Below, in pieces: positions 9,887 to 23,160 of a stretch of DNA of 64,000 nucleotides. The notes beneath the pieces are model-generated. The model searched no databases, was not told where the DNA came from, and saw only the letters and a program-made list of their open reading frames with translations. Each line of letters starts with the position of its first letter. The first letter of the stretch is position 1. Origin of the DNA: Quercus robur (lineage: Eukaryota > Streptophyta > Magnoliopsida > Fagales > Fagaceae); assembly GCF_932294415.1 (NCBI RefSeq), contig NC_065541.1, forward strand, positions 47,966,290 through 48,030,289, in the 5' to 3' direction. Position numbers and translations under genes: made by a program.

Positions 9887-12608
9887 GATTGAACTGATGG
9901 TACAAGTTCTTTTCTCTATAATTCAGAGATTCATCTGTATTTTTGTAAGGTATCCTGAAGGTAATGTTGTTATCTATTGAGGAGAGCAAGCTATGCCACT
10001 AAGCTACAAACCTCTTAGCAGACATCTTGAAGGTAATATTGTTATCTATGATCTCCATTCTGACTACTAGCTTATATTTAATTTTTATTTGGTCTTCTGG
10101 ATTTTTTCATGTGATATTATGTTGTCAATTCATGATTTTTGATGGCTTATATTTTTAAACCTTGGTCACATTGCTTGTTCAACTCAGTTAATACAAAAGT
10201 ATAAAAGCTTAAACTGCATCAGTTGAGATGTAAATTGTATAAAACATATCTACTGTATTTGTTCTCTCTAAATGGAAGGCTGTGTCTTAATCCTAAGACC
10301 TCTAATTTAGCACTATAATTTTGGTTATCAACTTTATTTAATTACCTTTTGTTTCGTTTTTTTTTTTTTTTTTTTTTTTTTTTTTGTTTTTGTTTTTGTT
10401 TTTTTTTTTTTTTTTTTTGAGGATGAGCTAACAGAGAGAACCATATATGCACTGTATACTATAGCTTACACAAAAGGTTAAATTGTTAAGAGCCAACTTT
10501 ATGGGACCTTCCATTGAATGTTGATCAAAAAGTTTGCTTTTAGAATACAAATAACAGCAGCTAATTTTCAAGAACTTCTTCTTTTTTTGCTTAGAAAATT
10601 TATGAAAATATGTGCTATAAGCTGATATGCATGAATTCTAGAATTTAAAGCATGCTCTTATAAATATTCTTCATGTGGTTAGCAATTGTAATTGTATAGA
10701 TTTATTTATTTTCATTTCATTTATTTGTTGCAGATTGATGCTAATATTGAAGGATGAGATTGCAAGGATGGTTGAGCTTTTTCCAGGATATATCCTTTAA
10801 ACACTAGCTTGATGGAGATGGTAGATAGAAGTATCTCAACGAAGGTACTTGTACCTGTATATATTGTCTTTATTTGGAGGTGGTATAAGTACCTCAATTC
10901 CTGCATAGCCTGCAGAGCTTATGATACATTCGTTCCGTTCTATTTGAATCAGGTTTTGTGTTGTAGTGCTCCAGTTATGATGTAGGAAGAGGCTCCTCAA
11001 ATTCTGCCTAGTTTGATTTAATTATTTGAAGGATGGTTCTCAGTTGAGAAAGGTCTAGTGCTTTACTTAAAGGGAAGGGAAACCAATAAAAAATAATAAT
11101 AAAAAAAAAAAAAAAGAGAGGAGAAAATCATTTGTTTACTATCCCTTCTTTAATGTAAGAAGTGAAGCTTGCATGGCATCATGTCAGTTAATAAGTATTT
11201 TAAAGGGAAACAGTGTTGTTAATGTAGTGAATGTAGTCTGCTAACCCCTTTTGATGTTGCTGTTAATCAAGTGTCCATAATGAAAATCCCTCTGTTTCAT
11301 CGTCTTGACAATGAACTTTACTGTTCAGTTATGCAGTAAAACTGTTGTTCTTTGTTTATTCAGCATCTAGCATCTGCTGAGAACCCTTTATACTTGACTA
11401 ATTTGCTTCACTAGGGAAAAAATGATGACTTGAGAACCGTTATAGTAGCAAGTGATTACATGAGATATCATTGGTAAACAACAATTCAGCATTTTAAGAC
11501 AACAATGAAAAAGGATGAGAATTGTGCAAGAGTTGGGTGCTTTTTTTTTTCTTTCTTTTTTTAACGCCTATAGTTTTTGAGTGGGGTTAAACTTTTACAA
11601 TAACAAGTCTGATTGGCCTGAGGTAGGTGCAAGCAATGTGCATTAGGAAAGTTGTAGATAAAGTCAGGATGGGAGGAAAAAATCTAATTGAAAGTTGTTC
11701 AATTGTATAGATTTCTGGAAAACTAAGTTTAAAACGCATAAGCGATTTAATTTCATATCATTTACTTGTTATTAATTTTATAATATTGTATATTGTTGTG
11801 TTTTATAACATTTAATTTAACAATTCTTATATTATTGTTCTTGGAGTTGTGGATCCTTTCAGTTCATGGAATTTGGAGAATATACCTAAGATTTTCATGT
11901 GGTAATCTTAGATTACCATTTTTGGTTATAACTTTTTGCGTGAGTCTTTTTTGGGCATTTGAAGCATGTGGGCACCACATTAGCACATAATATGAGAAAC
12001 TAATCACCACCACCAAAATAGGTGGTTTTCTTATTCCTAAACCCATAGGAATCTACTGGAAAAACGCCAAAATTGCAATGTAGCCCACCCCAGTCAGCTT
12101 CTTCTTCAAGTTTTTGAGCAGATAGAGCAGTGCAACATTGCTGTTGGTGTCATGTTGCCTGATGTACTCTACCCCTACTGCCACTATTTTCTCAGTGTCT
12201 TTGTATCTGATACCCTCTCTCTCTCTCTCTCTCTACTATTTGCTTTGATTTGTAGACTTGCTCAACAAGGACTGAAGTTCCCCATCACCATCTACAGCTA
12301 CGTGGAAATAGTACGACTTCTTCATCCTTTGAGTCACTTCAACTATTGTTCTTGATCACTAGCAATTTTGATAACCTTTTATCCAGTTACCTTTTTTTAT
12401 TATTATTATTATTATTTTATATATATATATTCTCAATTTGTTGCTCTACCCAAAAAACTTTTTTTGGGTTTTAAATAAGTGTTAACTCTAAAGTGTTCTT
12501 GGAGATTTGTTGATAATTTTAACTCCAATGGAGTAAATAATGTCAATTGGAAATGAAAGATTTTCTGGTTCTCGTAGGCATTCTGATTTGGTTGAACCTC
12601 TTCTTTAA
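9845..12608 (+). repeat. Segmental duplication block B, left copy (B1)
   Basis: The stretch is collinear with 19993-22935 in the same orientation, starting in the coding tail of the orphan exon and ending at GGTTGAACCTCTTCTTTA. Most of it looks like 3' flanking sequence. One exon-like shred after a TTGCAG site (about 10740) reads LILKDEIARMVELFPG, and the second copy reads LLLKDELARRVELFPG. It may be an old exon, but I cannot name it. A poly-T stretch at 10358-10418 is private to this copy. A truncated SINE head lies at about 9985-10030. Confidence 0.85.
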
Positions 12609-12719
12609 TGTTTTGGGGATGTGGTGGGGGTGGTCTAATTTCTTTGGTTCTCTCTTTTATCAAAAGTTAAATATAGAGAACAAAAATGAGGATTCGGTTG
12701 GATAGCTATAGAGAGAGAG

Positions 12720-14020
12720 CTAGTCTCTAGGGTCCAGCCTGAGTGTAACTGTCACACATGTAAAATTGTAAGCACGCAAACATTGTTATGTAGCATGGCA
12801 AAGAGTGGAGGATTGAATCCCTAACTGAGTGTCATTGGGGGAAAATGTAACGTCAAAATTTTTAGCACATATTAAAAGAATGAAGAAGAGTTTTTGGTTG
12901 GATTTCTCTATGTTAAAGCATTGCAGGGTTGAAAACTCAGGGGGTTAATGTTGTTTGTCTACTTTATGACATACAAAGCTCAAAATGCTACGTTTCTCTT
13001 GTTCACTTTGTTCCACTTTACAAAGTACTCATTGAAGAGTTTATATGAGATAAGAGCTACATAAACAAGGTGTAGTGCTATCATGGTATCAAAGTCACAT
13101 CCTTCCTTGTAGCCTTAACCTTGATACATACCTTGAGCTACATTACAAACCTACATGAATCATAGTTCCTCATTTGAAGATCTGCCACACGACTAAAGCC
13201 GGAGTTGATTCTAAGCCCTCACGAGTCCTCACACATCTCTAAGAAGTCTCTGCAAGTGAGTGGATCCATGTGCCTCTCTCTACACACCGATAGTCTCCTT
13301 CACGCACCCCACATGTTCAGTGAATGCAACAAATCTGGTTTGACCATGTGTCTAAGTTGACGACATTTTGCCATATTAGCCATAGGCAACGTCATAAGTG
13401 ACATCAATATTGGTGCCACACTAGTAGTCACATCCTGCCACATCAGCACTTTGTCACGACATTTTCATGTTAACATCTTGCCACTTATGAGGCATAAGTA
13501 CTGACACAATACGGGGTACTACATGAAATGAGATACAGTGATTCAATTCTTGAAATACTAGGATACAACACCTCAGGGATACAATAATTATTTAAATAAA
13601 TAAAAACTACTTTTAGGTATATATATTCTTTGGTATATATTATGTGTATTTTAGGTTGTAAAAATAAGTAACTTCTATCCTGTCATTTATACCATTGATG
13701 GTCTCATATGCTTGTTAGTCACGTTTGGTCTATTGCTTTCTCTAGCTTGTCTATTCCTGATATCAATTCACCAGATTTCGTCCCATAATAATTATCACTA
13801 GTTCTTTGCTCTTACCACTCATGAGGCCAATATTGGCCCTCTTTGGTAGCAAATTATGTTTGATGAACTTGATGTTTCGCATAAGAACTCACACCTGTGA
13901 CATGATCTTCATTTCTTCCTCTTTTTTTCTTTTTCTGTCTCTTTCAATTTGTTTTTCGCACTTTAGCAATAGATATTTTAAAAAAAAAAAAAAAAAAACA
14001 AAATGCATTTCCAACTTTTT
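12720..14020 (+). repeat. Older, shortened block A copy (A'')
   Basis: Parts of block A recur here in order and orientation: the 780-910 region at 12790-12990, the 1190-1240 plus 1790-1880 region at 12990-13110 (without the hAT-like element), and the 2645-2935 region at 13660-13930. Divergence is clearly greater than between the other two copies. A primer-binding-like site (TGGTATCAAAGTC, 13084-13096) and the copia reverse-transcriptase start are still recognisable. Sequence at 13120-13650 is not matched. Confidence 0.7.
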
Positions 14021-14289
14021 CAATGAAAAAGGGAAATGGCAAAACATATCTCTTGGTTATTAGCAGAAAGAACATCAAAGCATTTTATTACAAATTCAAA
14101 GGAATGGTGTTACAAATAGCTCATGTATAGATGACAAATCATTGGAAATAAAATGTTTATCTTCAAATGAGACGAAGAGTGCCTAATAGAAATACATTGA
14201 AGGTGACTGCAATACTAAAAAGAATAATGAATTGCCGTTGACTTCCAAGTCCTATATGTTTTCTTCTTGCACTCATCCTAGTATTATCT

Positions 14290-14581
14290 TCACACTTCAA
14301 TCTTTAAGGATTTGGCTCATCTTCAAGCCAACAATGGCTCGGTCCTGCCTCCTCATCATGAAGTCCTCTCTTAAACTTTATCTGCCAGGCCTGAGCTTCA
14401 ACATCCTTATTTGATGTAGAGGTATAATTAATCATTTTTCAGTCTTTTAGGTTGTGGTTCATCTTCAGGCCAACCATGACTTGCTCCTGCCTCCTTATCA
14501 TGAAGTCCTCTCTTAAACTTCATAGGCCAGGCCTAAGCTTTAACATCCTCATTTGATGTAGAGGCATAAGGAATCATTTTT
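14290..14581 (-). repeat. 143-bp tandem duplication of the TNL 3' end
   Basis: The end of the TNL coding region and the sequence after its stop (14449-14581) are repeated at about 14304-14437, offset 143 bp. On the minus strand both copies read STSN, then DV, then KFKRGLHD and EAG. The copy in the gene has TAG (14533-14535) where the downstream copy has CAG (14390-14392). Because 143 is not a multiple of 3, the second unit lies in a different frame from the first. Confidence 0.85.
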
Positions 14582-17500
14582 CCATCAAGAACCCCATCAT
14601 ATAATAGGCTGACCCCTATCTTCTTAACAATGAATCCAACCCCAAAATCTATGGTAACGTCTACTTTATCACCGCCCTCCAAATTGAACTCACCTTTAGA
14701 AACATTGCCCAGCCACAGGTGATCTTCAAGGGAGATTACAACATCAGCTGTTATTTGCCTAGAGGCCTGACTAATATTCTTCGTATGATTGACAATTGAA
14801 ATGCTAAGAAGATTTTGAGATACTATATTGTCATTGCTTGGACGTGGTGAATAAACAGTGCATACCACAAACCCTACCACATTAAGATCAATAATACGAG
14901 GCACTTCAAAACACACGGAGGGCCCTTCATCCTTATACATGAAGCAATCAGGAATATCACCACCAGGGAGGAATATGCTAAGCTCGTTACCAACTCCACT
15001 CATAGTGCATTCCTGTTCCATAAGGAGCATGATTTATCAAAGCTACACTTGAAAAAAAAAAAAGATATTCATTCATAAAAACAAAGGTGGATTGGGTTGG
15101 GGGGGGGGGGTGGTATTGAGAGAGAGAGAAAGAGAGAGAGGAAACCTGTAGGATGCTTTGCTTGAAAGAACTTGTCATATTGTTGCACTCTTCCATGTGA
15201 AGGGTTCCAAAGTACTTCAATAGTTTATATAAACCTGGAATCTCGACTAATTTGTGGCAATTAGTAAGGAACAAAGTTTGCATATTTGAGATCTCTGATA
15301 CATTTGGCATTCTTTCCAACTTCATGCAGTTTGTTGCATGCAAAATATTCAAACTTTTAGGTAAATCTGCTATTGATTGAAGTTCTGTGCAATAATCCAA
15401 AGTTAGCCTACGAAGCTTCAAAAGACCACCAAAGCTTGATGGTAGGACTTGGAACTTATTCCTTTGTAGATCTAAAGATTGAAGAGAACATAAACTCCCA
15501 AGATCTTTCAGAATTTTGTCATTTGATAGATCGCAATCATTGAGACATAATTCTTTTAGCGAGGATAAGCCTTGTAGTGAACCCGGCAAAGGTTGTAATC
15601 CTTTACACCCACCCAGAGATAAATGTTTGAGGTTCTTCAATCGTCCTATGGTAAATGGAACTGTTCTTATGGCAGTGTTGTCTATCCGAAGAGTAGTCAA
15701 GCATTCCATCTCCCCCAAGTCGTCAGCCAAATTGTCAATATTAGAACAATCACAAAGAATGAGAGTTTTAAGAGACTTCAACTTATAGAGACTCTTCGGC
15801 AGACTTCTAAGGTTTTTGCAACCTTTCAAATTTATCAAAACAAGTTTATCAAGATCTCCAATAGATTGGTGAACCTCAAACAAACTGGTACAATCTTTGA
15901 GTACTAATTTTTCAAGATTGGGGAGTCTTGAAAAGTCAGGGGTCCGGGTTAGATCATGTGAATGACTGAGATTTAGGACTTCCAACTTATTGAGCAACTG
16001 GTAAAGAGAGAGAAAATAAGGAAAACATAATATTAGCCCATAGATGATAAAAAATTATGGCTTGATGGTTAAGGTTAAATTATACCTTGGGATCTTCCCA
16101 AACTTCTTTGAGATTGCTATATCGCAAGTCAATTGCAACTATCTTTCTTAGACAAAAGTTGTTTGGTATAAACTTTAGAGGGAATCCATGCCAACGGAGC
16201 CACCGTAACTCTTTGGGAAGATATTCATAATCCCCAGTGAGTTGTGCGTGATCAAGTTGGAGTAATCTCAGCCTCTTCATCTTTTTAAATGTTTCTGTAT
16301 TGAAATCCAGCTGACTTCTTATTGTATTGAAATTCTCATCACTTCTTGACAATTTTAAAGCGAGTCCTTCAACTTGTTTCCTTCCCTGATTAAAACAAGA
16401 ACTGTGTAAGCAAATTGGTTATGTGGAAGTTGAGAGATTTAAAAAAAGAAAAAAAGAAATATAGACTTAGCAAAACAGCATGTACCACAGAACCTCATAC
16501 TATAGCAAGAAAAATGTCCCATTTTTCTAATCCCTTCATCAACATTTGAACCAAACCAATGTATTCTTATTGGCATCTATCAGACACTTTCTTAATAGAA
16601 TAATGTAAACCATGCCAAGAAGCTCAAAATCAATAGAACGATGTTAGAAAAGTAAACAAGTGTAGCAATTGATTAGAAATGAAGGGGATTACACTCTCGG
16701 GGCATATCATTGTTAGGATATAAACAAAGTTCTGTTTTACTATTAATGGTTTCCCTAGAGGAAGTTCTTACCTCATGCATTTTCAATATGTCAATTACCT
16801 CCTCATGTAGCCATAATCTACAACGTTTACCATGTTCCTTGGGGCAATTTTCACGAACAATTTCTCTTCCCATGTCTCGAAGCAAATCATGCATCATAAG
16901 TTTGTTTCTCTCATCAACTGTAAGAAGACACCGTTGAATGAGGACAGTGATTCCAATTTGGGGAAAAAAACCACAGCCATTCAATATTTGTACAACATAG
17001 TTTTTGTCCATTCCGATAAAGAAACAGGATATATCAAGGAATATATCCTTCTCTGTATCATTGCTTAGTGCATCAAAGCTTATTCTAAGTATTTTTTGAA
17101 CTTGATGATTGGGAATCCTTTTTAATCTCTCCAATGCGCAGTTCCATTCTTGCATGCTCTTGCCGAACAAAAAAGAACCCAAAACGTCAAGAGCCAGTGG
17201 CAATCCTCCTGAATAAGCAACTACACTTCTTGATATGTCCATATAACCTTCAGTTGGATATTTGTTTCTAAAGGCATGCCAACTAAAGAGCTCAAGAGAT
17301 TCACTGTCACTCATTTGTTTAGTTGTATACACTCCATCCACTATAAGATTCTTTAGCAACTGCTCATATCTAGTTGTTATAATAATTCTACTTCCCAAAC
17401 CAAACCAATCACGACTTCCAGCTATGGCATTCAGTTGGTCCAATTGGTCTACATCATCAACTATAACAAGTACCCTTTTACGACGAAGTCTTTGTTGTAT

Positions 17501-19390
17501 CATAACGATTCCGCTAGCAACACTACTTACCTTTATCTTGCTTGTCCTTAAGGTTTCAGAAAGAAGTTGTTTTTGTAGACGAACCAGACCATGTTGATTG
17601 GAAGTTTCCCTAACATTTTCAAGAAAGTTTCTACCTTCAAAATGAAGATAAAATTTGTTATAAATGGCTTTAGCAATGGTTGTTTTCCCTGTTCCGCCCA
17701 TTCCCAAAATTCCTACCATGCGAACATCATTAGCTCCAACACATAATAGTGAAGTCATGTCTTCCATGCGAGCCTCTACTCCAACTGGGTAGCGTGCTAC
17801 AAATAAGTATTTGTTGTCCAATACTGATAAAATGCAATGAATGATTTTCCGAATAAACTCGGCTTCATGCCTGGAAATTATTTTGAGCAGTTAGGAATAA
17901 TAGTGGGATTAATAGTGATAATTAATTTATCCCCAACCTAGGACAAGTGCACTGACTATATGGTTTGGTCGTTAACCGTACGTGAGTTGCAGAATATCTA
18001 TCAAAATCTTTAATGATTTGTTTCCTCAAAGAAAAATAAAAAATCTTCAGTGATTTACTGGCAATTCCAAGGTGTGGAACATATGCGCATTGGTTTTTTA
18101 TCTCTCCTTAAAAGTTTAGAGAGAGTCAGAGGGAGATATTTAACATTGTAAGAACTTTAAGCCTTACTACTGTCTTGACGTACGGTAGGGATTGAAATTT
18201 GAATTACAAAAAATTATTTTCACTAAACAGATTTTGGATAGTTTAATCTTATCATAATCTTTACAATTTCATAATCTTTATCAAATAACCAATACTTAAA
18301 TAAGAATAAGGCCATGACCATGCTAAAGAAAATCTGCAACTCAACAACCTTAGGAACAGGCACTTATGCAAGGTCAGGGATAAGTTAATTAGTAAAGAGA
18401 AAGAAAGTATTGAAGGAAATAATATAAGGTTTGTGGCTATACATTAATCATAATATATATTTTCCCAAATTAATTAGGTTAGAGCAATAAATTTTAATGA
18501 TGATTTGTGTTAGAGTGTTTTTCTATCCATTAGATCTTTGGGGGACGTTGCCCCGGCCCAATACTGGGCCGTCCCTTCAATAATTAATTAATTTTACAAA
18601 ATAACTATAAACCAAATTTTTAAAAAACTCATTAGAAAAATGAAGATAAATCGGATAAAAGAGTAATTAACGTTAGTCCTTATAAATTATAAAATTATTA
18701 TGTTTACCACCACCTATTTAAATTGACTTCTGTTTTGTATGTTCATAAGAACGCGCATTTACATTTTGATTGAATCGTTACTAAGTTAGGAAGTTCCTCT
18801 CAAAAAAAAAAGGGGGAGGGAGTTGGGTTAATAATAATATTAGACATTTACCCGTCAGCAGTGCTTCTCAGATGGAACCCGGAAATACTAGCAGCATGAT
18901 TGAGAGCTCCCCTCCACCTGAATACCTTGTCTTTATCCAACAAGTAACGCTTTTCATGTTCCACAAACGCTTGTTCATAACTACCCCTCTGATTGCGCAC
19001 ATCGCAGGGATCAACATCATAGAATAGAGGCAGAACCCAAAGACCCCGATTTCTTTGGCACTCCATGATCTCCACGAGCTCCTCCAAACACCACCTGGAA
19101 GACGCGTAGTTTTTGGAGAAGACGATGAGGGATATTCTGGACCCTCGTATTGCTGGTAAAAGCTCGAAAGAAAGATTTTCTCCTTTTCGGATCTCTTCGT
19201 CGTCTCTGAAGGTGCGGATTCCAGCCTCTGTCAAAGCGTGGTAGAGGTGATCGGTGAAGTTCTTGCGAGTGTCTTCGCCTCTGAAACTCAGGAACACATC
19301 GTACTCATAGTCGTCGGGGGGTTGGTTGGAAGAAGACGATGAAGATGAAGATGAAGAGAAGGGTTTGGAAAGAGTTGTAGTGACAGCCAT
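14533..19390 (-). CDS. TIR-NBS-LRR immune receptor with C-JID domain (TNL)
   Basis: Five exons on the minus strand join in frame with GT-AG borders: 19390-18852, 17870-16772, 16385-16086, 15997-15146 and 15012-14533, giving 1089 residues. Exon 1 is the TIR domain (about 28-179: YDVFLSFRGEDTRKNFTDHL). Glu104 in WCLEELVEIM is the likely NADase catalytic residue. Exon 2 is the NB-ARC domain: P-loop GMGGTGKTT (240-244 core), kinase-2 VLVIVDDVD (Asp318-319), GSRIIITTR, GGLPLAL (about 401-407) and MHD at 506-508. Exons 3 and 4 (547-930) are leucine-rich repeats, and exon 5 is the post-LRR jelly-roll (FLPGGDIPDCF). The set is complete, so the protein is probably a functional intracellular pathogen sensor whose TIR makes signalling nucleotides after oligomerisation. 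The exon layout is the usual TNL one. The ATG at 19390 is followed by a Ser-rich linker. An in-frame amber stop ends the protein earlier than its ancestor did. Confidence 0.93.
17871..18851 (-). other. TNL intron 1
   Basis: The 981-bp intron lies between the TIR and NB-ARC exons. It is AT-rich, with no frame of note. A compact GC-rich patch (about 18540-18580, CCGGCCCAATACTGGGCCG) is nearly self-complementary and may be the end of a small transposon. Nothing else is seen. Confidence 0.7.
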
Positions 19391-19621
19391 GGCAATTGGG
19401 CAATTGGGGAAGAATAGCTAAAACCTAGCAGTAGTAGTAGTGTAGCACAGAGCCAAGGAGACTTTATGGGGGTCATCACTCAAGTCAAGTCAATTATCAA
19501 GAGTTTCACTTTTACACTGTCCAATAAATTTTAGCCACGTTAATATTCTTCGCCCATGAAACTTTGTTCTCTTATTTGATGGGTTCTACATTTATGTGTT
19601 AAACTGTTAATCTTGTGCTCA

Positions 19622-19663
<42 letters not shown>

Positions 19664-19992
19664 GTTAATCTTGTGATAAAGAAAAAAAAAAAAAATGTTA
19701 TTGATTGATATCTAATATCCCTTTTTTTTTTTTTTAAATAAAATATTATTTTGATAACTCAACTATACGTAAGAGTTTAATTTCATTTATAAGCTATTTG
19801 ATTATATCTAGTTCCCAATGTTTAGAAATAGTGATTTTTACATGAAATTACTTTACTCCCTGCAGGCTGACTCAACCCATAGTTATTTTTTCTGAAAAAT
19901 TATAATATACTCTCTTGCTGTGGAATTATATAATGACATGCTTGACTGAGGTTTTACACCAGATAAAAATAGTTTTGTTGGATGACTAAATT
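19391..19992 (-). promoter_or_regulatory. TNL upstream region
   Basis: This is the presumed promoter and leader of the TNL, which is read leftward. No confident TATA box or W-box cluster was identified. It contains the 41-bp poly(A) insertion at 19618-19658. The region ends where block B begins, so the promoter directly adjoins duplicated sequence. Confidence 0.4.
19618..19658 (+). mobile_element. Poly(A) micro-insertion with target duplication
   Basis: The stub CTCATCTA followed by a long A run is flanked by the 17-bp direct repeat AAACTGTTAATCTTGTG (19601-19617 and 19659-19675). This is the footprint of target-primed reverse transcription in which almost only the tail was copied. Confidence 0.75.
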
Positions 19993-22935
19993 GGCTCTGA
20001 GGACCTTTCTGATGTGGCTGCTTCGGTTGGTTGAGATTCATCTGTTGGTACAGGTTATTTTCTCTATAATTCAAAGATTCATTTGTATTTTTGTAAGACG
20101 ACATCCCGAAGTTTTTTTTTTCTTGATAATTCAATAGTTACAACAAAGAGGAGATGAGGATTCGAACCCTCTTTCTCCTAATAATGGAGAGCAGTATATG
20201 TCACTAAGCTACAAATCTCTTGGCAAGCATCATGAAGGTAATATTGCTATCCATGATATCTCCATTCTGCCTACTTGCTTATATTTAATTTTTATTTGGT
20301 CTTCTGGATTTTTTGTCTTGTGATATGTGTTGCCAATTCAGGATTTACTGATGGCTTATATTTTTAAACCTTGGTCACATTGCTTGTTCAACTCAGTTAA
20401 TACCAAACTATAAAAGCTTTAAAAATTTGTATAAAACTTATCTACTGTATTTGTTCTCTCTAAATGGAAGGCTTTTTCTCAATCCTAAGACCTCTAATTG
20501 TACTATAAATTTGGTTATCAACTTTATTTAATTATCCTTTGTTCCTTGCAAGTTATTTATTTATTTGAGAACAAGCTAACGGAGAGAACCATTTATACTA
20601 TAGTATACACAAAAGGTTAAATCGTTAGAGTCAACATTATGGGATCTTCTATTGAATGTTGATCAAAAAGTTTGCTTTTAAAATACAAAAAACAGAAACT
20701 AATTTTCAATAACTTCTTTTTCGCTTAATAAATTTATGAAAATATGTTCTATAAGCTGAGATGCATGAGTTTTAGAATGTAAAACATGCTCTTATTAATA
20801 TTCTTCATGTAGTTGGCACTTCTAATTGTATAGATTTATTTATTTCCATTTCATTTATTTGTTGCAGATGGATGCTGCTATTGAAGGATGAGCTTGCAAG
20901 GAGGGTTGAGCTTTTTCCAGGATAAATCTTTCAAACACTGGCTTGATGGAGATGGTAGAAGTACCTCAGCAAAGGTATTTGCACCTGAAAATTTTTCAAA
21001 TTATAGGAAAAAGTTAAATTTCCTCAATTCCTGTGGAGTTTATGATGCATTCATTCCCTTCTATCTGACTCAAGTTTTGTGTGTAGTGCTCTAGTTATGA
21101 TGGAGGAAGAGTCTCCTCAAGTTCTGCCAAGTTTGAGCTAAATAATTGAAGGATGCTTCTCAGGTTAGAAAGGTCTGGATGTCTTTTACTTAAAGGGAAG
21201 GGAAACAAAAACAAAAAAAGAGGAGAAAACCATTTGTTTCCTATCCCCTCTTTAATGTGGGAAGTGAAGCTTGCATGGTGTCATTTCAAATAAGAAGTAT
21301 TTTGAAGGGAAATAGTGTTGTTAATGTAGTGAATGTAGTCTGCTAATCCCTTTTGATGTTCCTGTTAATCAAGTATCCATCTTGAAAATCCCTCTGCTTC
21401 ATTGTCTAGACACTGAACTTTACTGTTCAGTTATGCATTAGAAGTGTAAAACTGATCTTCTTTGATTCATCAGATTAGCATCTAGCATCTACCGAGAACC
21501 CTTTCTACTTTACTATTTTGCTCCACCAGGAAAGAAAATGATGCATGAGAACCCTCTTAGTAGCAAGTGATGCCATGAGATACCATTGCTAAACAACAAT
21601 ACAACATTTTAAGAAGGTAATGAAAGAAGGATGAGAATTGTGCAAGATTTGGGCACTTATTTTTTTTTAAGCCTCTAGTTTTTGAGTGGGGTAAACTTGT
21701 ACAATAACAAGTCTGATTGACCCGGGATAGGTGTAAGCAATTTGCATTAGGAAAGTTGTAGATAAAGACAGGATGGGAGAAAAAAATCTAGTATAAAGTT
21801 GTGCAAATGTATAGATATCTGGAAAACTTGAGTTTAAAACGTATAAGTGATTTAATTTTATGTCATTTACTTGTTATTAATTCTATAATATTGTATATTG
21901 TTGTGTTTTATAACATATAATTCTTCTTGGAGGTAGTGGATGATGTAATAATCAAATGGTTCCTAGGGGCCTTTTGGTTCATGAAATTTGGAGAATATTC
22001 CTAGGAATTCATGTGGTAATCTTAGATTACCATCTCAAGTTAAAACTTTTCGTGTGAATAATTTTTGGGCATTTGATCCATGTGAGCACCACATTAGCAC
22101 ATAACAAGAGAAACTAATCACCCCCTCCAGAACAGATGGTTCCCTTATTCCCAAACCTGTAGGAATCTACTGAAAAACGTAAAAATTCCGTTGTAGCCCA
22201 CCACAGTCAGCTTCTTCTTCAAGTTTCTGAGCATACAGAGCTGTGCAGCATTGCTGTTGGTGTCATGTGTTGCTATTGCGTGTGCTGCCACTATTTTCTG
22301 TCTTTGCATCTGATAACGTCACTCTCTCTCTCAATGTTAGTTATGGCTTTTGTTATGATATTATGTCATTATGAATCGGCTATTTTCTTTGATTTCCAGA
22401 TTTGCTCAACAAGGACTGAAGTTCACCATTACCATGTACTGCTAGGTGGAAATGGTACAGCTTCTTCTTCCTCTGAATCACTTCAACTATTGTTCTTGAT
22501 CACTAGCAATATTTTGATGAGTTTTTATCCAGTCACCTTTTTATTTCACTGCATTAATTGTTTATTTTGAATTCTTGAAAATATGAAGAAATGGAACTTC
22601 ATTCTCATTTCATTTGCTTTTAAATTGTCTCTGATTGATGAAATTGGAAATATGAACTTCAGTTCTTTGTGCTGCTCCTGTTTAATACACAAATAATGAT
22701 AAGGCGCAGACAACTATTAGTTTCTTGCTTTGTTTGGTTTCTATTCTTGTTTATATTCTCAATTTTTTGCTCTACCCAAATTTTTTTTTTGGGGGGTTTC
22801 AAATAAGTGTTAACTCTAAAGTGTTCTTGGAGATTTGTTGATAATTTTAGCTCCAATGGAATATATAATTCCGAGTAGAAATGTAAAATTTTTTGGTTCT
22901 TTTAGGCCTTCTGATTTGGTTGAACCTCTTCTTTA
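19993..22935 (+). repeat. Segmental duplication block B, right copy (B')
   Basis: This is the partner of 9845-12608, starting at GGCTCTGAGGACCTTTCTGA and keeping the same order and direction. It includes the exon-like shred LLLKDELARRVELFPG (about 20876-20925). It also includes a second exon-like shred after TTTCCAG (22401 onward), whose reading differs between the copies and is therefore probably not coding. Confidence 0.85.
20112..20227 (-). mobile_element. tRNA-derived SINE in block B'
   Basis: On the minus strand the element has a tRNA-like head (GTAGCTTAGTGACATA, then GGGTTCGAATCCTCAT as box B) and ends in an A run. It is flanked by the imperfect direct repeats CATCCCGAAG (20102-20111) and CATCATGAAG (20228-20237). 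The left block B copy keeps only part of the head (9985-10020), so the insertion predates the duplication and was later trimmed there. Confidence 0.7.
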
Positions 22936-23160
22936 TTTGAAAAATTTTCGATAGCTTTCTTAAAGTTTGTAGCTTTTAACTTTTGAGGATTCAAGCAATC
23001 AATATTTGGCAAAATGATGGTGAGCATTAGTAAGTATGGAGCTCAATTGGTAACTTTATATAATTTCAACTTGATTTCAGTATTTGAAGACTTGAATGTG
23101 AATTGAACTTACGCAAAATGATCTATCTGAAAAGATGTTCTAATGGTGGCTACTTGTAGA
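22936..23160. other. Junction between blocks B' and A'
   Basis: The 225-bp stretch includes GATGGTGAGCATTAGTAAG and leads into block A'. It has no counterpart after the left block B copy. No gene is seen. Confidence 0.5.

Noticed and set aside
15516-15907. Plus-strand frames inside the TNL leucine-rich repeats
   Set aside because: They are antisense shadows of an exon with clear LRR sense on the minus strand.
22401-22570. Peptide ICSTRTEVHHYHVLLGGNG in block B' as an Argonaute Piwi fragment
   Set aside because: The likeness to the STRPTHYHVLL segment is short. The left copy reads differently in the same frame, and neighbouring Piwi motifs are absent.
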